The position numbers and the translations under genes were made by a program. From Clostridium sp. JN-9 (GTDB taxonomy: Bacteria; Bacillota; Clostridia; Clostridiales; Clostridiaceae), in NCBI RefSeq assembly GCF_004103695.1, contig NZ_CP035280.1:1116001-1180000 (forward strand): a DNA stretch of 64,000 bases, written 5' to 3'. The notes under the pieces are model-generated. The model made no database searches and was not told where the DNA came from. It worked only from the letters and a program-made list of their open reading frames with translations. Below are positions 8,303 through 18,297 of this stretch, piece by piece. How positions within the stretch are numbered: position 1 is the stretch's first letter; the number at the start of each line of letters is the position of its first letter.

Positions 8303-8983
8303 ATGGAATTATTAAAAACAAATTATTTAACAAAAACCTATGGCTTTGGGGAAACTGCAGTTAAAGCACTTAAACCAACTGACTTAGTTATTCAAAAAGG
8401 TGAATTTACTGCTATTGTAGGACCTAGCGGATCAGGTAAAAGTACTCTTCTGCATTTATTAGCAGGACTGGACAAACCATCAGCAGGTCACGTGTATATT
8501 AACGATATTGATATTTATTCTATGAAAGAAAAAGAGTTATCAAGATTCAGAAGAAGAAATATAGGTTTTATCTTTCAATTCTTTAATTTAATTCCTATAT
8601 TATCTGTAGAAGAAAATATCAAACTACCACTTTTAATGGACGGTAAAAAAGTGGATGAGGATTATATTAATGAACTAATGGAAACTTTAGATATTAAGAA
8701 TAGAAAAACTCACTTACCAGGGGAGATATCCGGCGGGCAGCAGCAGAGAGTTTCCATAGCAAGGGCATTGGCAAATAAACCATCAATCATATTTGCAGAT
8801 GAGCCCACAGGAAACTTAGACAGTAAAAACAGTAAAGAAGTTTTAAGCTTACTTACCAAATCTATAAAAAAATATAATCAGACTCTGGTTATGATTACTC
8901 ATGACCCTCAAATAGCTTCCTGTGCAGATAGAATTATAACTATATGTGATGGAGAAATTATGGAGGACAAGAAGGTGAATTAA
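8303..8983 (+). CDS. ABC transporter ATPase, MacB/LolD type (module 1)
   Basis: A 226-residue stand-alone ATPase: Walker A GPSGSGKST (about 39-47), Q-loop in FIFQFFNLIP, signature SGGQQQR, Walker B IIFADEPTGNLD and H-loop ITHD. The NLIP and EPTGNLD motifs are typical of ATPases that work with FtsX-type permeases (MacB, LolD, BceA). I chose ATG 8303 because GGGGGTGAT lies 5 bases before it; the ATG at 8288 would precede that site. It overlaps the following permease by one base (TAATG), so the two are translationally coupled. It differs from the module 3 copy (14931) at only two or so internal residues (K/Q in LLTKSI, D/N in SCAD), which suggests recent duplication or gene conversion. Confidence 0.93.
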   Translation: MELLKTNYLTKTYGFGETAVKALKPTDLVIQKGEFTAIVGPSGSGKSTLLHLLAGLDKPSAGHVYINDIDIYSMKEKELSRFRRRNIGFIFQFFNLIPILSVEENIKLPLLMDGKKVDEDYINELMETLDIKNRKTHLPGEISGGQQQRVSIARALANKPSIIFADEPTGNLDSKNSKEVLSLLTKSIKKYNQTLVMITHDPQIASCADRIITICDGEIMEDKKVN

Positions 8984-11490
8984 TGAAAAGTTTCTGGGGG
9001 CTGATTCCAAGGAATCTTATTAAAAATAAGAAAAAGATTGTATTTATTGCGGTAGGTTTAATATTATCAACTTCCTTGATTATTTCTTTAAGTATAATGC
9101 TTGACACTTTGAAAAGTTCCTCCTATAAACGTATGTTGGATATTTGTGGTGGAGACTATGATGGAACATTTTATTCCTGGAATAAAAATGCTTTAGAAAA
9201 TTTATATAAAGATCCTTTGGTAAATAAAATATCAACTTATGTAAACTTCGGAACTTATCAAGTACCTAATTCTAAGTACATTTTAGAGGTAAATGGGTAT
9301 GATAAAAACATATCAGAACTGGTTAATTTCAAACTATTACAAGGAAGATACCCTCAAAATAATAATGAAATAGCAGTTCAAGATTGGATATTAGATGCTA
9401 TGCCTAAAAAATATAAAATAGGGGACAAAATTAAATTAAACTTAACTATAGGCAAGTTTGAAAAAGTTAATGAAGAAAAAGAGTTTACATTAACAGGCAT
9501 TTTCCAATATAAAAGTAACTATCAACTAAAAAACACAGGATTAGCATATATACCTAAAGGTTATGCTGAAGTTGTGGTACCGACAAAAGAGAGATTATAT
9601 AGTGGATATTTAAATTTAAAACCAGAATTGCCTTTGAAAGAAAGTTTTATGAAATTACCAGCAACTAATAATTATGAAAAAATAGAATTTTACATGAATT
9701 ATGATAAATTAAGTTTATTACAAGCATATAAGACTATCGATTTTGTTAGTATAATTTTATATATAGTAATAAGTATTGTAGCAAGTGTAATAATTTACAA
9801 CATATTTAATATGTCGGTTACAGAAAGAACAAGGGAATTTGGTATGCTGAGAGCTATAGGTGCTTCATCATCAAATATCAAGATGTTAGTGCTAGGTGAA
9901 GGATTAACATTAGGCTGTATATTTATATCATTAGGAATTATCATTGGAAACTTTGTAGTTAAAAACATTATTATTCTTATATCAGGATATAATGATTTTA
10001 GTGGAATAATGAATATACCTAAAAGCGGCATTATAGCTTCTTTTATAATAGGTTTTTTAACTATAATAATGGGTACTTTTTTCCCAGCTAAAAAAGCTTC
10101 TAAAATATCTCCAATAGAGGCTATTAATTCAAATAATAATTTACAATTAAAAGGTAAAGATATAAAGAAAAATTCACATATAAAAAATATAATAAATAAA
10201 AACTTTGGATTCACAACAGATATGGCATATTTAAATTTAAATAGAAATAAAAAAAGATTTATAACTACTGTGATTTCATTGAGCATTAGTATAATAATGT
10301 TTATGCTTGTAAACTATTTAATTAATTGTGCAGATCCTATAAATGGCATCAAAGCTAAAATGGGAGGGGACTTCGTAATAACCTCAGCGCAGGATCAACC
10401 CAAATATGCCTTATCAGATAAAGATTTAAGTGATATTAAAGATATAAATGGTATAGACAAAATAGTTAATGAGAAAAGACTTACTTCTTTAATGGAAGTA
10501 CAAAAAGATTCAGTTACTAGTGATGGAGTAAAATTTCTTGCTAAAGCCAGTAAAACATCACAAGCAGAAAAGATTAATTTTGAAAGCCAGCATTATAAGT
10601 TTAAAGTAGAAGTGGCAGGTTATACATTGGAAGATTTAGATAGCCTTAAAGATAATATAATACAAGGGGAAATTGATAAAAATAAGATGTTAAAAGAACC
10701 AGTAGCTATTTTAGGTCAAAATTTAAATTATGGTAATTACACTAAACTAAAAGTGGGAGATAAAATAGAATTAAGTTATCCTGTTTATAACAAGGATGGA
10801 GGATTTGACCGTTATAAAAGTGAAACTTTTACTATAGGTGCTTTGCTAAAGGATAATTTTAATACTACTGATCAACAAATCAATAATGTAATAATTGTAA
10901 GTGATAAAGTTGCTGAAAGATACCTTAATATTAAAGGATATCAAAATGTAAAAATTAACCTAAGTAAAAATGCAGATTAGTATGAAGTTGAAAAAACTTT
11001 AAAACAAAAGTTGAAGGAAAATGGTGCTCTTACTTTAGTGTCATATAAAGAAGCATTAGAAAAAGCTAAAAAAAATAATTTGCAGCGTTCACTAATAATG
11101 TATAGTTTTGTAGTTGTAGTAGCTGTAGTAAGTATTGTTAATTTGTTTAATATTATGAGTATGAATTTATTACTAAGAAAAAAAGAAATAGGAATGCTTA
11201 GGGCCATAGGTTTTGGAAATGATGAAATTAAAAAAATGATACGTACGGAGGGAATATTTTATGGTATAGTTTCAGGATTTTGGGGAACAGTCTTAGGGAC
11301 AGTAATATCCTTTGCAATTTTTATACTTGCAAGAAAATCCCTTACTCAAGGAATGGCGTGGAATTTTTCTGCAATTACAATAATAATACTTTTCTTAGTA
11401 ACCATAGTTGTTTGCCTACTTTCATCTATGAATGCATCTAGAAGAATATTTTCTTCTAGTATTGTAGATTCAATAAGATGCAACGAATAA
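8983..11490 (+). pseudogene. FtsX-type ABC permease, interrupted by an in-frame amber codon (module 1)
   Basis: A two-FtsX-domain permease of about 835 residues, like the intact copy at 15611. It has one N-terminal helix, a large extracytoplasmic domain, a first FtsX helix block (about 250-370), a second N-terminal-like helix (about 425-445), another extracytoplasmic domain and a last FtsX block. At 10978-10980 the codon after ...LSKNAD is TAG; both paralogues have Tyr (TAT) there. The downstream frame continues without shift to 11490 and matches the paralogues to the end (IVDSIRCNE). This is therefore a single-base nonsense change. Without suppression the product lacks its last FtsX block. 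A shorter restart (11011) seems unlikely to give a working permease. Confidence 0.85.
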
Positions 11491-11504
11491 AAGGGAGTCA
11501 TTAA

Positions 11505-12227
11505 ATGAAAAGTTCAATATATCAAATTAAAAAAGTAAGAATTGTATTAGTTGATAGCGGAATAAATGCTGCAGAAAACAATTTAAATAATTCCTTAATT
11601 GATGAAATTGGAATAAATTTTGATACTAGCATGAATGTAATAGAGAGATCAAAACCCATAGTTGAAAACGACCATGGAACAGTAATTGCTGAAACAATTA
11701 AATCTATATGCAATAGTGTTGAGTTTATTAGTATTAATATTCTGGATAAAAATTTAACTACTAATGGAATAATACTTCTAGCAGCATTAAAAAAGGCAAT
11801 GTCATATAATCCTAATATAGTCCATTTAAGTTTAGGAACAACAAAACTTAAATATTGGTTTAAATTAAGAAAAATAACTAAAACCTTAAATAGAAACAAT
11901 GTAATAATTGTTTCTGCAGCTGAAAATAATGGAAGAAAAAGTTATCCTGCATATTTGAAACATGTTGTAGGTGTAAAGGGAATAAATTTAAAAAACGATG
12001 AATTCTACTATAATAATAACTTTTTTTATTCTCCATTACATTTACCTGATGTTATAATCAATTCTAATGAAAAGTATAAGCATATTTGCGGAAATAGTAT
12101 ATCAGCTGCATATATAACAGGGCACATCAGTAATATTATTTTGAAATTAAATATTAAAAAGAATAATGAGATTTTAGATTGCTTGAAAAGTGAGGGAATG
12201 AAAAATTATAGAAATTATAATAAGTAG
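11505..12227 (+). CDS. Minimal subtilisin-like (S8) serine protease without signal peptide
   Basis: At 240 residues this is about the smallest size for the fold. The catalytic triad can be placed: Asp17 (VRIVLVDSGI), His57 (NDHGTVIA) and Ser198 (CGNSISAAYITG). The oxyanion Asn is probably Asn141 (VSAAENNG). The usual GTSMAAPHVAG motif is altered and lacks the Pro. There is no signal peptide or propeptide, so it should act in the cytoplasm. A GGGAG site precedes the ATG and the gap to the amber-interrupted permease is 14 bases, so it belongs to module 1. Compact signal-less subtilases act as leader peptidases in some lanthipeptide clusters, but no precursor peptide or modification enzyme was found nearby. 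Its role in this ABC locus is therefore open. Confidence 0.82.
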   Translation: MKSSIYQIKKVRIVLVDSGINAAENNLNNSLIDEIGINFDTSMNVIERSKPIVENDHGTVIAETIKSICNSVEFISINILDKNLTTNGIILLAALKKAMSYNPNIVHLSLGTTKLKYWFKLRKITKTLNRNNVIIVSAAENNGRKSYPAYLKHVVGVKGINLKNDEFYYNNNFFYSPLHLPDVIINSNEKYKHICGNSISAAYITGHISNIILKLNIKKNNEILDCLKSEGMKNYRNYNK

Positions 12228-12248
12228 TTATCCACATTCCTAGTTATG

Positions 12249-12277
12249 TTTACATTCCCGGTATATGGTAATATAAT
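12249..12277 (+). promoter_or_regulatory. Promoter of ABC module 2 (duplicate of module 1 promoter)
   Basis: TTTACA, 17-bp spacer, TATAAT. The sequence from -35 to TTATTTTATA is nearly identical to 8214-8287. The mirrored left half of the palindrome present in module 1 is absent here. Confidence 0.75.
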
Positions 12278-12335
12278 AAAACTGTAAAGGAATACAATAT
12301 ATGTAAGACATGTTTATTTTATAGAGGGTGAATTA

Positions 12336-14832
12336 ATGAAAAGTTTCTGGGGGCTGATTCCAAGGAATCTTATTAAAAATAAGAAAAAGAATGCATTTAT
12401 AGCAATAGGCATAGTTTTGTCTATGTGTTTAATTATATCTTTAAGCATAATGCTTGATACGCTTAAGAAGTCTTCCTATGAACGCACTATAGATAATGCT
12501 GGTGGAGCATATGATATATGGGTTTCCAGTACAAGTGCAGATAATGTAAATCTATTCAAAAAAGATCCTATCTTTACAAAAATATCAATTTGTGAAAATT
12601 TAGGGCTGTATCAAGTGCCTGATTCTAACTACACTTTAGAGATAAATGGCTATGATAAAAATATTCCGGATTTTATTAATATGAAATTGCAGCAGGGAAG
12701 ATATCCTGAAAATGATAATGAAATAGCAGTGCAGGACTGGATATTGGATAAATTACCTCAAAAGTACAAAATAGGGGATAAAGTAAATTTAACTTCAACT
12801 TTGTCATATAAGAATTCAAAGGGTGATAATGAAGAATTTAAAGTTGAAAACCAACTTATATTAGTAGGTATATACAAAAGTAATAATATAAGCGGAGGAA
12901 AAAATAAAGCAACTGCTTATGTAACTAAAAAGTATGTAGAATCTAAAATACCCCCTCTATTAATTAAATATGGTGGATATTTCATGGTAAATCCTAAATA
13001 TTCTATAGGGAAGAGCATTGAAATATTAAGATCAACTAATGAATATATAAAAGTACCCTTTAGTGAAAATAGTTTAAAAGCATATTTGTTACAAGCATTT
13101 AAGGGTATAGACTATGTCAGCATAGTTCTATACACAATTATAGGTGTAGTAGCAGCCGTAATAATTTACAATATATTCAATATTTCAGTTACTGAGAGGA
13201 TTAAGGAATTTGGAATGCTAAGGGCAATAGGAAGCTCGCCTGGTCAAATTAAAATGCTTATTTTAGGGGAAGGATTAATTTTAGGCTGTATATTTATACC
13301 AATTGGAATAATTCTAGGCAACTTTATAGTTAAAGGTGTAATATCGTTAACCTCTGGTTATAAAAATTTCAGCGGCATAATGAACATTCCTAAATTGGGA
13401 ATTACAGCTTCTATTATAGTAGGCTTTTTAAGTATTATAATGGGAACTTATTCTTCTGCCAGAAGAGCATCAAAAATATCTCCTATAGAAGCAATAAGCT
13501 CAAATAGTAATTTGAAACTCACAGGCAGGAATATAAAGAAGCAGCTTCAAAGGAAAAGCTTTATGGGTAAATTATTTGGATTTACAGCAGATATGGCATA
13601 TTTGAATTTAAATAGAAATAGAAAGAGATTTGTTACCACAGTAGTCTCGCATAAGTATAGTAATGTTTTTTACTGTAAGCTATTTAATTAACAGCACTGA
13701 TCCAATACAAAATTTAAAAAATGAGATAGGTGGAGATTTTAGTGTATCTGTGGTAAGTGATTCAAAAAAAGATTCAATATCAGATAATGATATTCAGGAA
13801 ATTAAAAATATAAAAGGTATAAGTAAAATAAGTAGGCAAAAAAGTATGTCAATATATATTACTGTACCAGAAGAAAAAGTAACTAAAGATGGCATAAAGC
13901 TGGTACAAAATAAAGGTGAAAAATCACCTGATGTAAAGCAGCAGCTTGAAAAACATATATTCAGGTTTAATGCAGCTGTATATGGATACACTGATGAGGA
14001 TATAAATTCTATGAAAAAATATGTAGTTCAAGGAAAGATAAATACAGAAAGTATGGATAATGAATCTATTGTAATTTTAGCTCAAAATTTAAATTACAGT
14101 AACAATACTAAAATAAATGTAGGAGATAAAATATCATTATATGATTACCGTAATGGTAATGAAAAAAACTTTACTGTTGGAGCGATTTTAAGTAAAGGTT
14201 TACCTATATCAAGTTCAGGAACAGAAAATATAGTCATAATGAGTTCAAAAAATGCAGAAAAGTACATGTTTTTAAACGGATATCAGGATGTGAAAATAAG
14301 TTTAAGCAAAAATGCAGATTATGACCAAGTAGAAAAATCATTAAAGGATAAATTGAAAGGCAATAGATCAGCTAAGATTACATCTTATAAGGAGGAATTA
14401 GAAAAGACTAAGGAAAGGAATTTGCAGACATCACTGATAACTTACAGTTTTGTAATTGTAGTAGCTATAGTCAGCATAATAAATTTGTTCAATATTATGA
14501 GCATGAATGTAATGCTTAGAAAAAGAGAAATTGGCATGCTTAGAGCCATAGGCTTTGAAAATAACCAGGTGAAAAAAATGATAAGGTTTGAGGGAGGATT
14601 TTATGGAATAGCTTCAGGACTTTGGGGGGCAGGACTTGGAGTAATCTTTACCTACTTATTGTTTCTGGTATCCAGAAGGGAACTTACTGACGCAATGACA
14701 TGGAGTTTTCCTGCTTTAACTGTTGTAATATCACTTTTAGCCACTATATTTATTTGTCTATTGGCTTCCATGAATGCATCTAGGAGATTGTTTAGTTCAA
14801 GTATTGTGGATTCTATAAGGGGTAATGAGTAA
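12336..14832 (+). pseudogene. FtsX-type ABC permease broken by a 5-base deletion (module 2)
   Basis: The first 430 or so residues match the module 3 permease closely. At about 13645-13650 the sequence reads GTAGTCTCGCATAAG where module 3 reads GTAGTTTCTTTAAGCATAAG, a net loss of 5 bases. The first frame then ends at 13691, and the rest of the protein (ISTDPIQNLKNEIGG-like onward, to IVDSIRGNE) continues in another frame to 14832. The module has a promoter but no ATPase gene in front. The leader joins directly to GGTGAATTA, the sequence that ends the ATPase gene in modules 1 and 3, so the ATPase gene appears to have been deleted between two GGTGA copies. Confidence 0.88.
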
Positions 14833-14930
14833 ATAATAATTTTATTATATTATAAAAATAACCACTCATAATATGCAATAAAGTGTTAAAATGTAAATAT
14901 AAGTAAAAGGTATTGAGAGGGGATTCTAAA

Positions 14931-15611
14931 GTGGAATTATTAAAAACAAATTATTTAACAAAAACCTATGGATTTGGGGAAACTGCAGTTAAAGCACTTA
15001 AACCAACCGACTTAGTTATTCAAAAAGGTGAATTCACTGCTATTGTAGGGCCTAGCGGATCAGGTAAAAGTACTCTTCTGCATTTATTAGCAGGACTAGA
15101 CAAACCATCAGCAGGTCATGTGTATATCAATGATATTGATATTTATTCTATGAAAGAAAAAGAGTTGTCAAGATTTAGAAGAAGAAATATAGGTTTTATC
15201 TTTCAATTCTTTAATTTAATTCCTATATTATCTGTAGAGGAAAATATCAAACTACCACTTTTAATGGATGGAAAAAAAGTGGATGAGGACTATATTAATG
15301 AACTAATGGAAACTTTAGATATTAAGAATAGAAAAACTCACTTACCTGGAGAAATATCCGGCGGGCAGCAGCAGAGAGTTTCCATAGCAAGGGCATTGGC
15401 AAATAAGCCATCCATTATATTTGCAGATGAGCCCACAGGAAACTTAGACAGTAAAAACAGTAAAGAAGTTTTGAGCTTACTTACCCAATCCATAAAAAAA
15501 TATAATCAGACTCTGGTTATGATTACTCACGACCCTCAAATAGCTTCTTGTGCAAATAGAATTATAACTATATGTGATGGAGAAATTATGGAGGACAAGA
15601 AGGTGAATTAG
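14931..15611 (+). CDS. ABC transporter ATPase, MacB/LolD type (module 3)
   Basis: Near-identical twin of the ATPase at 8303-8983, with the same Walker A GPSGSGKST, SGGQQQR signature, EPTGNLD and H-loop. The start is GTG 14931, with GAGAGGGG eight bases before it; a TTG at 14913 lies ahead of that site. It overlaps the intact permease by one base (TAGTG). This is the only module in which both ATPase and permease are intact. No copy of the module 1/2 promoter precedes it, so it may be transcribed from module 2 or from a weaker local promoter. Confidence 0.93.
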   Translation: MELLKTNYLTKTYGFGETAVKALKPTDLVIQKGEFTAIVGPSGSGKSTLLHLLAGLDKPSAGHVYINDIDIYSMKEKELSRFRRRNIGFIFQFFNLIPILSVEENIKLPLLMDGKKVDEDYINELMETLDIKNRKTHLPGEISGGQQQRVSIARALANKPSIIFADEPTGNLDSKNSKEVLSLLTQSIKKYNQTLVMITHDPQIASCANRIITICDGEIMEDKKVN

Positions 15612-18115
15612 TGAAAAGTTTCTGGGGACTGATTCCAAGGAATCTTATTAAAAATAAGAAAAGGAATGCATTTATAGCAATAGGTATAATTTTATCTATG
15701 TGTTTAATTATATCTTTAAGCATAATGCTTGATGCATTTAAGAAGTCTTCCTATGAAAGTGCCATAGATGTCGCTGGTGGAGCATATGACATATGGGTTT
15801 CCAGTACAAGTGCAGATAATGTAAATGATTTTAAAAAAGATCCCATCTTTACAAAAACATCAATTTGTGAAAATCTTGGGCTGTATCAAGTGCCTGATTC
15901 CAATTACATTTTGGAGATAAATGGCTATGATAAAAATATTCCGAATTTTATTAACATGAAATTGCAGCAGGGAAGATATCCTGAAAATGATAATGAAATA
16001 GCAGTACAGGACTGGATATTGGATAAATTACCTCAAAAGTACAAAATAGGGGATAAAGTAAATTTAACTTCAACTCTGTACTATAAAAATTCAAAGGGAA
16101 ATCGTGAAGAACTAAAAATTGAAAACCATCTTAAATTAGTAGGTATTTATAAAAGCACTAATATAGATGGCGGTAACAATAAAGCAACTGCTTATGTAAC
16201 TAAAAAATATGTAGAATCTCAAATACCCTCTTTATTAATTAAATATGGCGGATATTTTATGGTAAATCCTAAGCATTCTATAGAAGAAAGCTTTGAGGCA
16301 TTAGCATCAACAAATGAATACAGCAAGGTGCCATTTTCCAAAAATGAATCCAAGGTAGAATTAGTACAATCATTTAAAATTATAGACAATGTCAGCATAT
16401 TGTTATATATAGTTATAGCCATAGTAACAGCTGTAATAATTTATAATATATTTAATATTTCAGTTACTGAAAGGATTAAAGAATTTGGAATGTTAAGAGC
16501 TATAGGAAGCTCGCCTGGTCAGATTAAAATGCTTGTGTTATGGGAAGGAATAATTTTAGGCTGTATATTTATTCCCATAGGAATAATTCTAGGCAGCTTT
16601 ATTACTAAAGGAATAATTGTATTTGTTTCTGGATATAAAGATTTTAGCAGTATAATGAGTATTCCTAAATCAGGCATTATATGTTCCACTGTTATAGGCT
16701 TTTTAAGTATTTTCATGGGAACTTATTCTTCTGCCAGAAGGGCTTCTAAAATATCCCCTATAGAGGCAATAAGTTCAAATAGTAATTTGAAACTTACAGG
16801 CAGGAATATAAAGAAGCAGCTTCAAAGAAAGAGTTTTATGGGTAAATTATTTGGATTTACAGCAGATATGGCATATTTAAATTTAAATAGAAATAGGAAA
16901 AGATTTGTTACCACAGTAGTTTCTTTAAGCATAAGTATAATAATGTTTTTTATTGTAACTTATATATTTAACTGCTATGATCCAATACAAAATTTAAAAA
17001 AACAAATAGGTGGAGATTTCAGCGTATCTGTACTAAGAAATTCATCAAAGGATTCATTGACAGATAAAGATATTAAAGACATTGAAAATATTAATGGTAT
17101 AAGTAAAATAAATAAGCAAAAAAGCATGTCATCATTATATATGAAATTACCTGAACAAAAAGTTACAGGCAGTGGTATAAAGTCAGTACAAAGTGAAGCT
17201 GAAAAATCACCTTTTGTAAAGCAGCAGCTTGAAAAACATATATACAGTTTTAATGCAACTTTATATGGATACACTGATGAGGATATAAGTTCTATGAAAA
17301 AATATGTGGTGCAGGGAAAGATAAATACAGCAAGTATGGATAATGAACCTGTTGTAATTTTAGCTCAAAATTTAAACTATAGAAACAATACTAAAATAAA
17401 TGTAGGAGATAAAATAACACTATATGATTACCATTATGGCAATGAAAAGAGCTTTACCGTGGGTGCAATTTTAGATAAAAATTTACTGACACTTGATAAA
17501 GTAATAGAAAATATAGTTCTAATGAGCTCAAAAAATGCTGAAAAATACATGGCTTTAAATGGATATCAGGAATTGAAAATAAGTTTAAGCAAAAATGCAG
17601 ATTATGATGAAGTAGAAAAATCATTAAAGGATAAATTGAAAGGAAACAGATCCGTTAATATAACATCTTATAAGGATGAATTAAAAAATACTAAGAAAAT
17701 GGATTTACAAACATCATTAATAGCTTATAGTTTTGTAATTGTAGTGGCTGCAGTAAGTATTATAAATTTATTTAATATTATGAGCATGAATGTAATGCTT
17801 AGAAAAAGAGAAATTGGAATGCTTAGAGCCATAGGTTTTGAAAATAACCAGGTGAAAAAAATGATAAGGTTTGAGGGATGGTTTTATGGCATAGCCTCAG
17901 GACTTTGGGGTGCTGGACTTGGATCAGTATTTACCTTTTTGATATATATAACACTTAGGGGGCGCCTTGTTGCAGGAATGACATGGAAATTTCCTGTTAC
18001 CTCTATATTAATTGTTTTTGTATTTACTACACTTATGTGTTTATTGGCTTCTATGAATGCATCAGGAAAATTATTTGATTACAGCATTGTTGATTCTATT
18101 AGGGGAAATGACTAA
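15611..18115 (+). CDS. FtsX-type ABC permease, intact (module 3)
   Basis: 834 residues with GTG start coupled to the ATPase stop. Layout: N-terminal helix (about 18-40), extracytoplasmic domain (about 45-255), FtsX block of three helices (about 260-370, containing VTERIKEFGMLRAIGSSPGQIK), second single helix (about 440), second extracytoplasmic domain, and last FtsX block (about 700-825, containing RKREIGMLRAIGFENNQVKK). The doubled EFGMLRAIG / EIGMLRAIG motifs are the coupling segments that meet the ATPase. Such pairs either extrude peptides or antibiotics or act on the cell surface by mechanotransmission; the substrate is unknown. The first 50 or so bases are nearly identical in all three permease copies, while the rest diverges. 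Confidence 0.9.
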   Translation: MKSFWGLIPRNLIKNKKRNAFIAIGIILSMCLIISLSIMLDAFKKSSYESAIDVAGGAYDIWVSSTSADNVNDFKKDPIFTKTSICENLGLYQVPDSNYILEINGYDKNIPNFINMKLQQGRYPENDNEIAVQDWILDKLPQKYKIGDKVNLTSTLYYKNSKGNREELKIENHLKLVGIYKSTNIDGGNNKATAYVTKKYVESQIPSLLIKYGGYFMVNPKHSIEESFEALASTNEYSKVPFSKNESKVELVQSFKIIDNVSILLYIVIAIVTAVIIYNIFNISVTERIKEFGMLRAIGSSPGQIKMLVLWEGIILGCIFIPIGIILGSFITKGIIVFVSGYKDFSSIMSIPKSGIICSTVIGFLSIFMGTYSSARRASKISPIEAISSNSNLKLTGRNIKKQLQRKSFMGKLFGFTADMAYLNLNRNRKRFVTTVVSLSISIIMFFIVTYIFNCYDPIQNLKKQIGGDFSVSVLRNSSKDSLTDKDIKDIENINGISKINKQKSMSSLYMKLPEQKVTGSGIKSVQSEAEKSPFVKQQLEKHIYSFNATLYGYTDEDISSMKKYVVQGKINTASMDNEPVVILAQNLNYRNNTKINVGDKITLYDYHYGNEKSFTVGAILDKNLLTLDKVIENIVLMSSKNAEKYMALNGYQELKISLSKNADYDEVEKSLKDKLKGNRSVNITSYKDELKNTKKMDLQTSLIAYSFVIVVAAVSIINLFNIMSMNVMLRKREIGMLRAIGFENNQVKKMIRFEGWFYGIASGLWGAGLGSVFTFLIYITLRGRLVAGMTWKFPVTSILIVFVFTTLMCLLASMNASGKLFDYSIVDSIRGND

Positions 18116-18126
18116 ATAAATTTAGG

Positions 18127-18172
18127 GAAAAGTAATTATGATAGTGATATCATAGTTACTTTTCTTTTTTTG
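18127..18172 (+). terminator. Terminator after ABC module 3
   Basis: AAAGTAATTATGAT pairs with ATCATAGTTACTTT and is followed by CTTTTTTT. Confidence 0.8.
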
Positions 18173-18297
18173 CAGAATAATTCATAAATTTTTTTCTTTT
18201 AATATTTATAAAAAAGTGTATTATGGTATTGTATTGATAGAGTATTAAAATTTGATTTGTTATGTATTGAATTTTGCAAAAAGGAGAATTTGATAAG

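Noticed and set aside
11011-11490. Separate short permease gene
   Set aside because: It is the in-frame continuation of the amber-interrupted permease and aligns with the end of the intact paralogue, so it is treated as one broken gene.
18274-18297. Upstream TTG start for levR
   Set aside because: AAGGAG lies downstream of it, so the start at 18298 is the better one.
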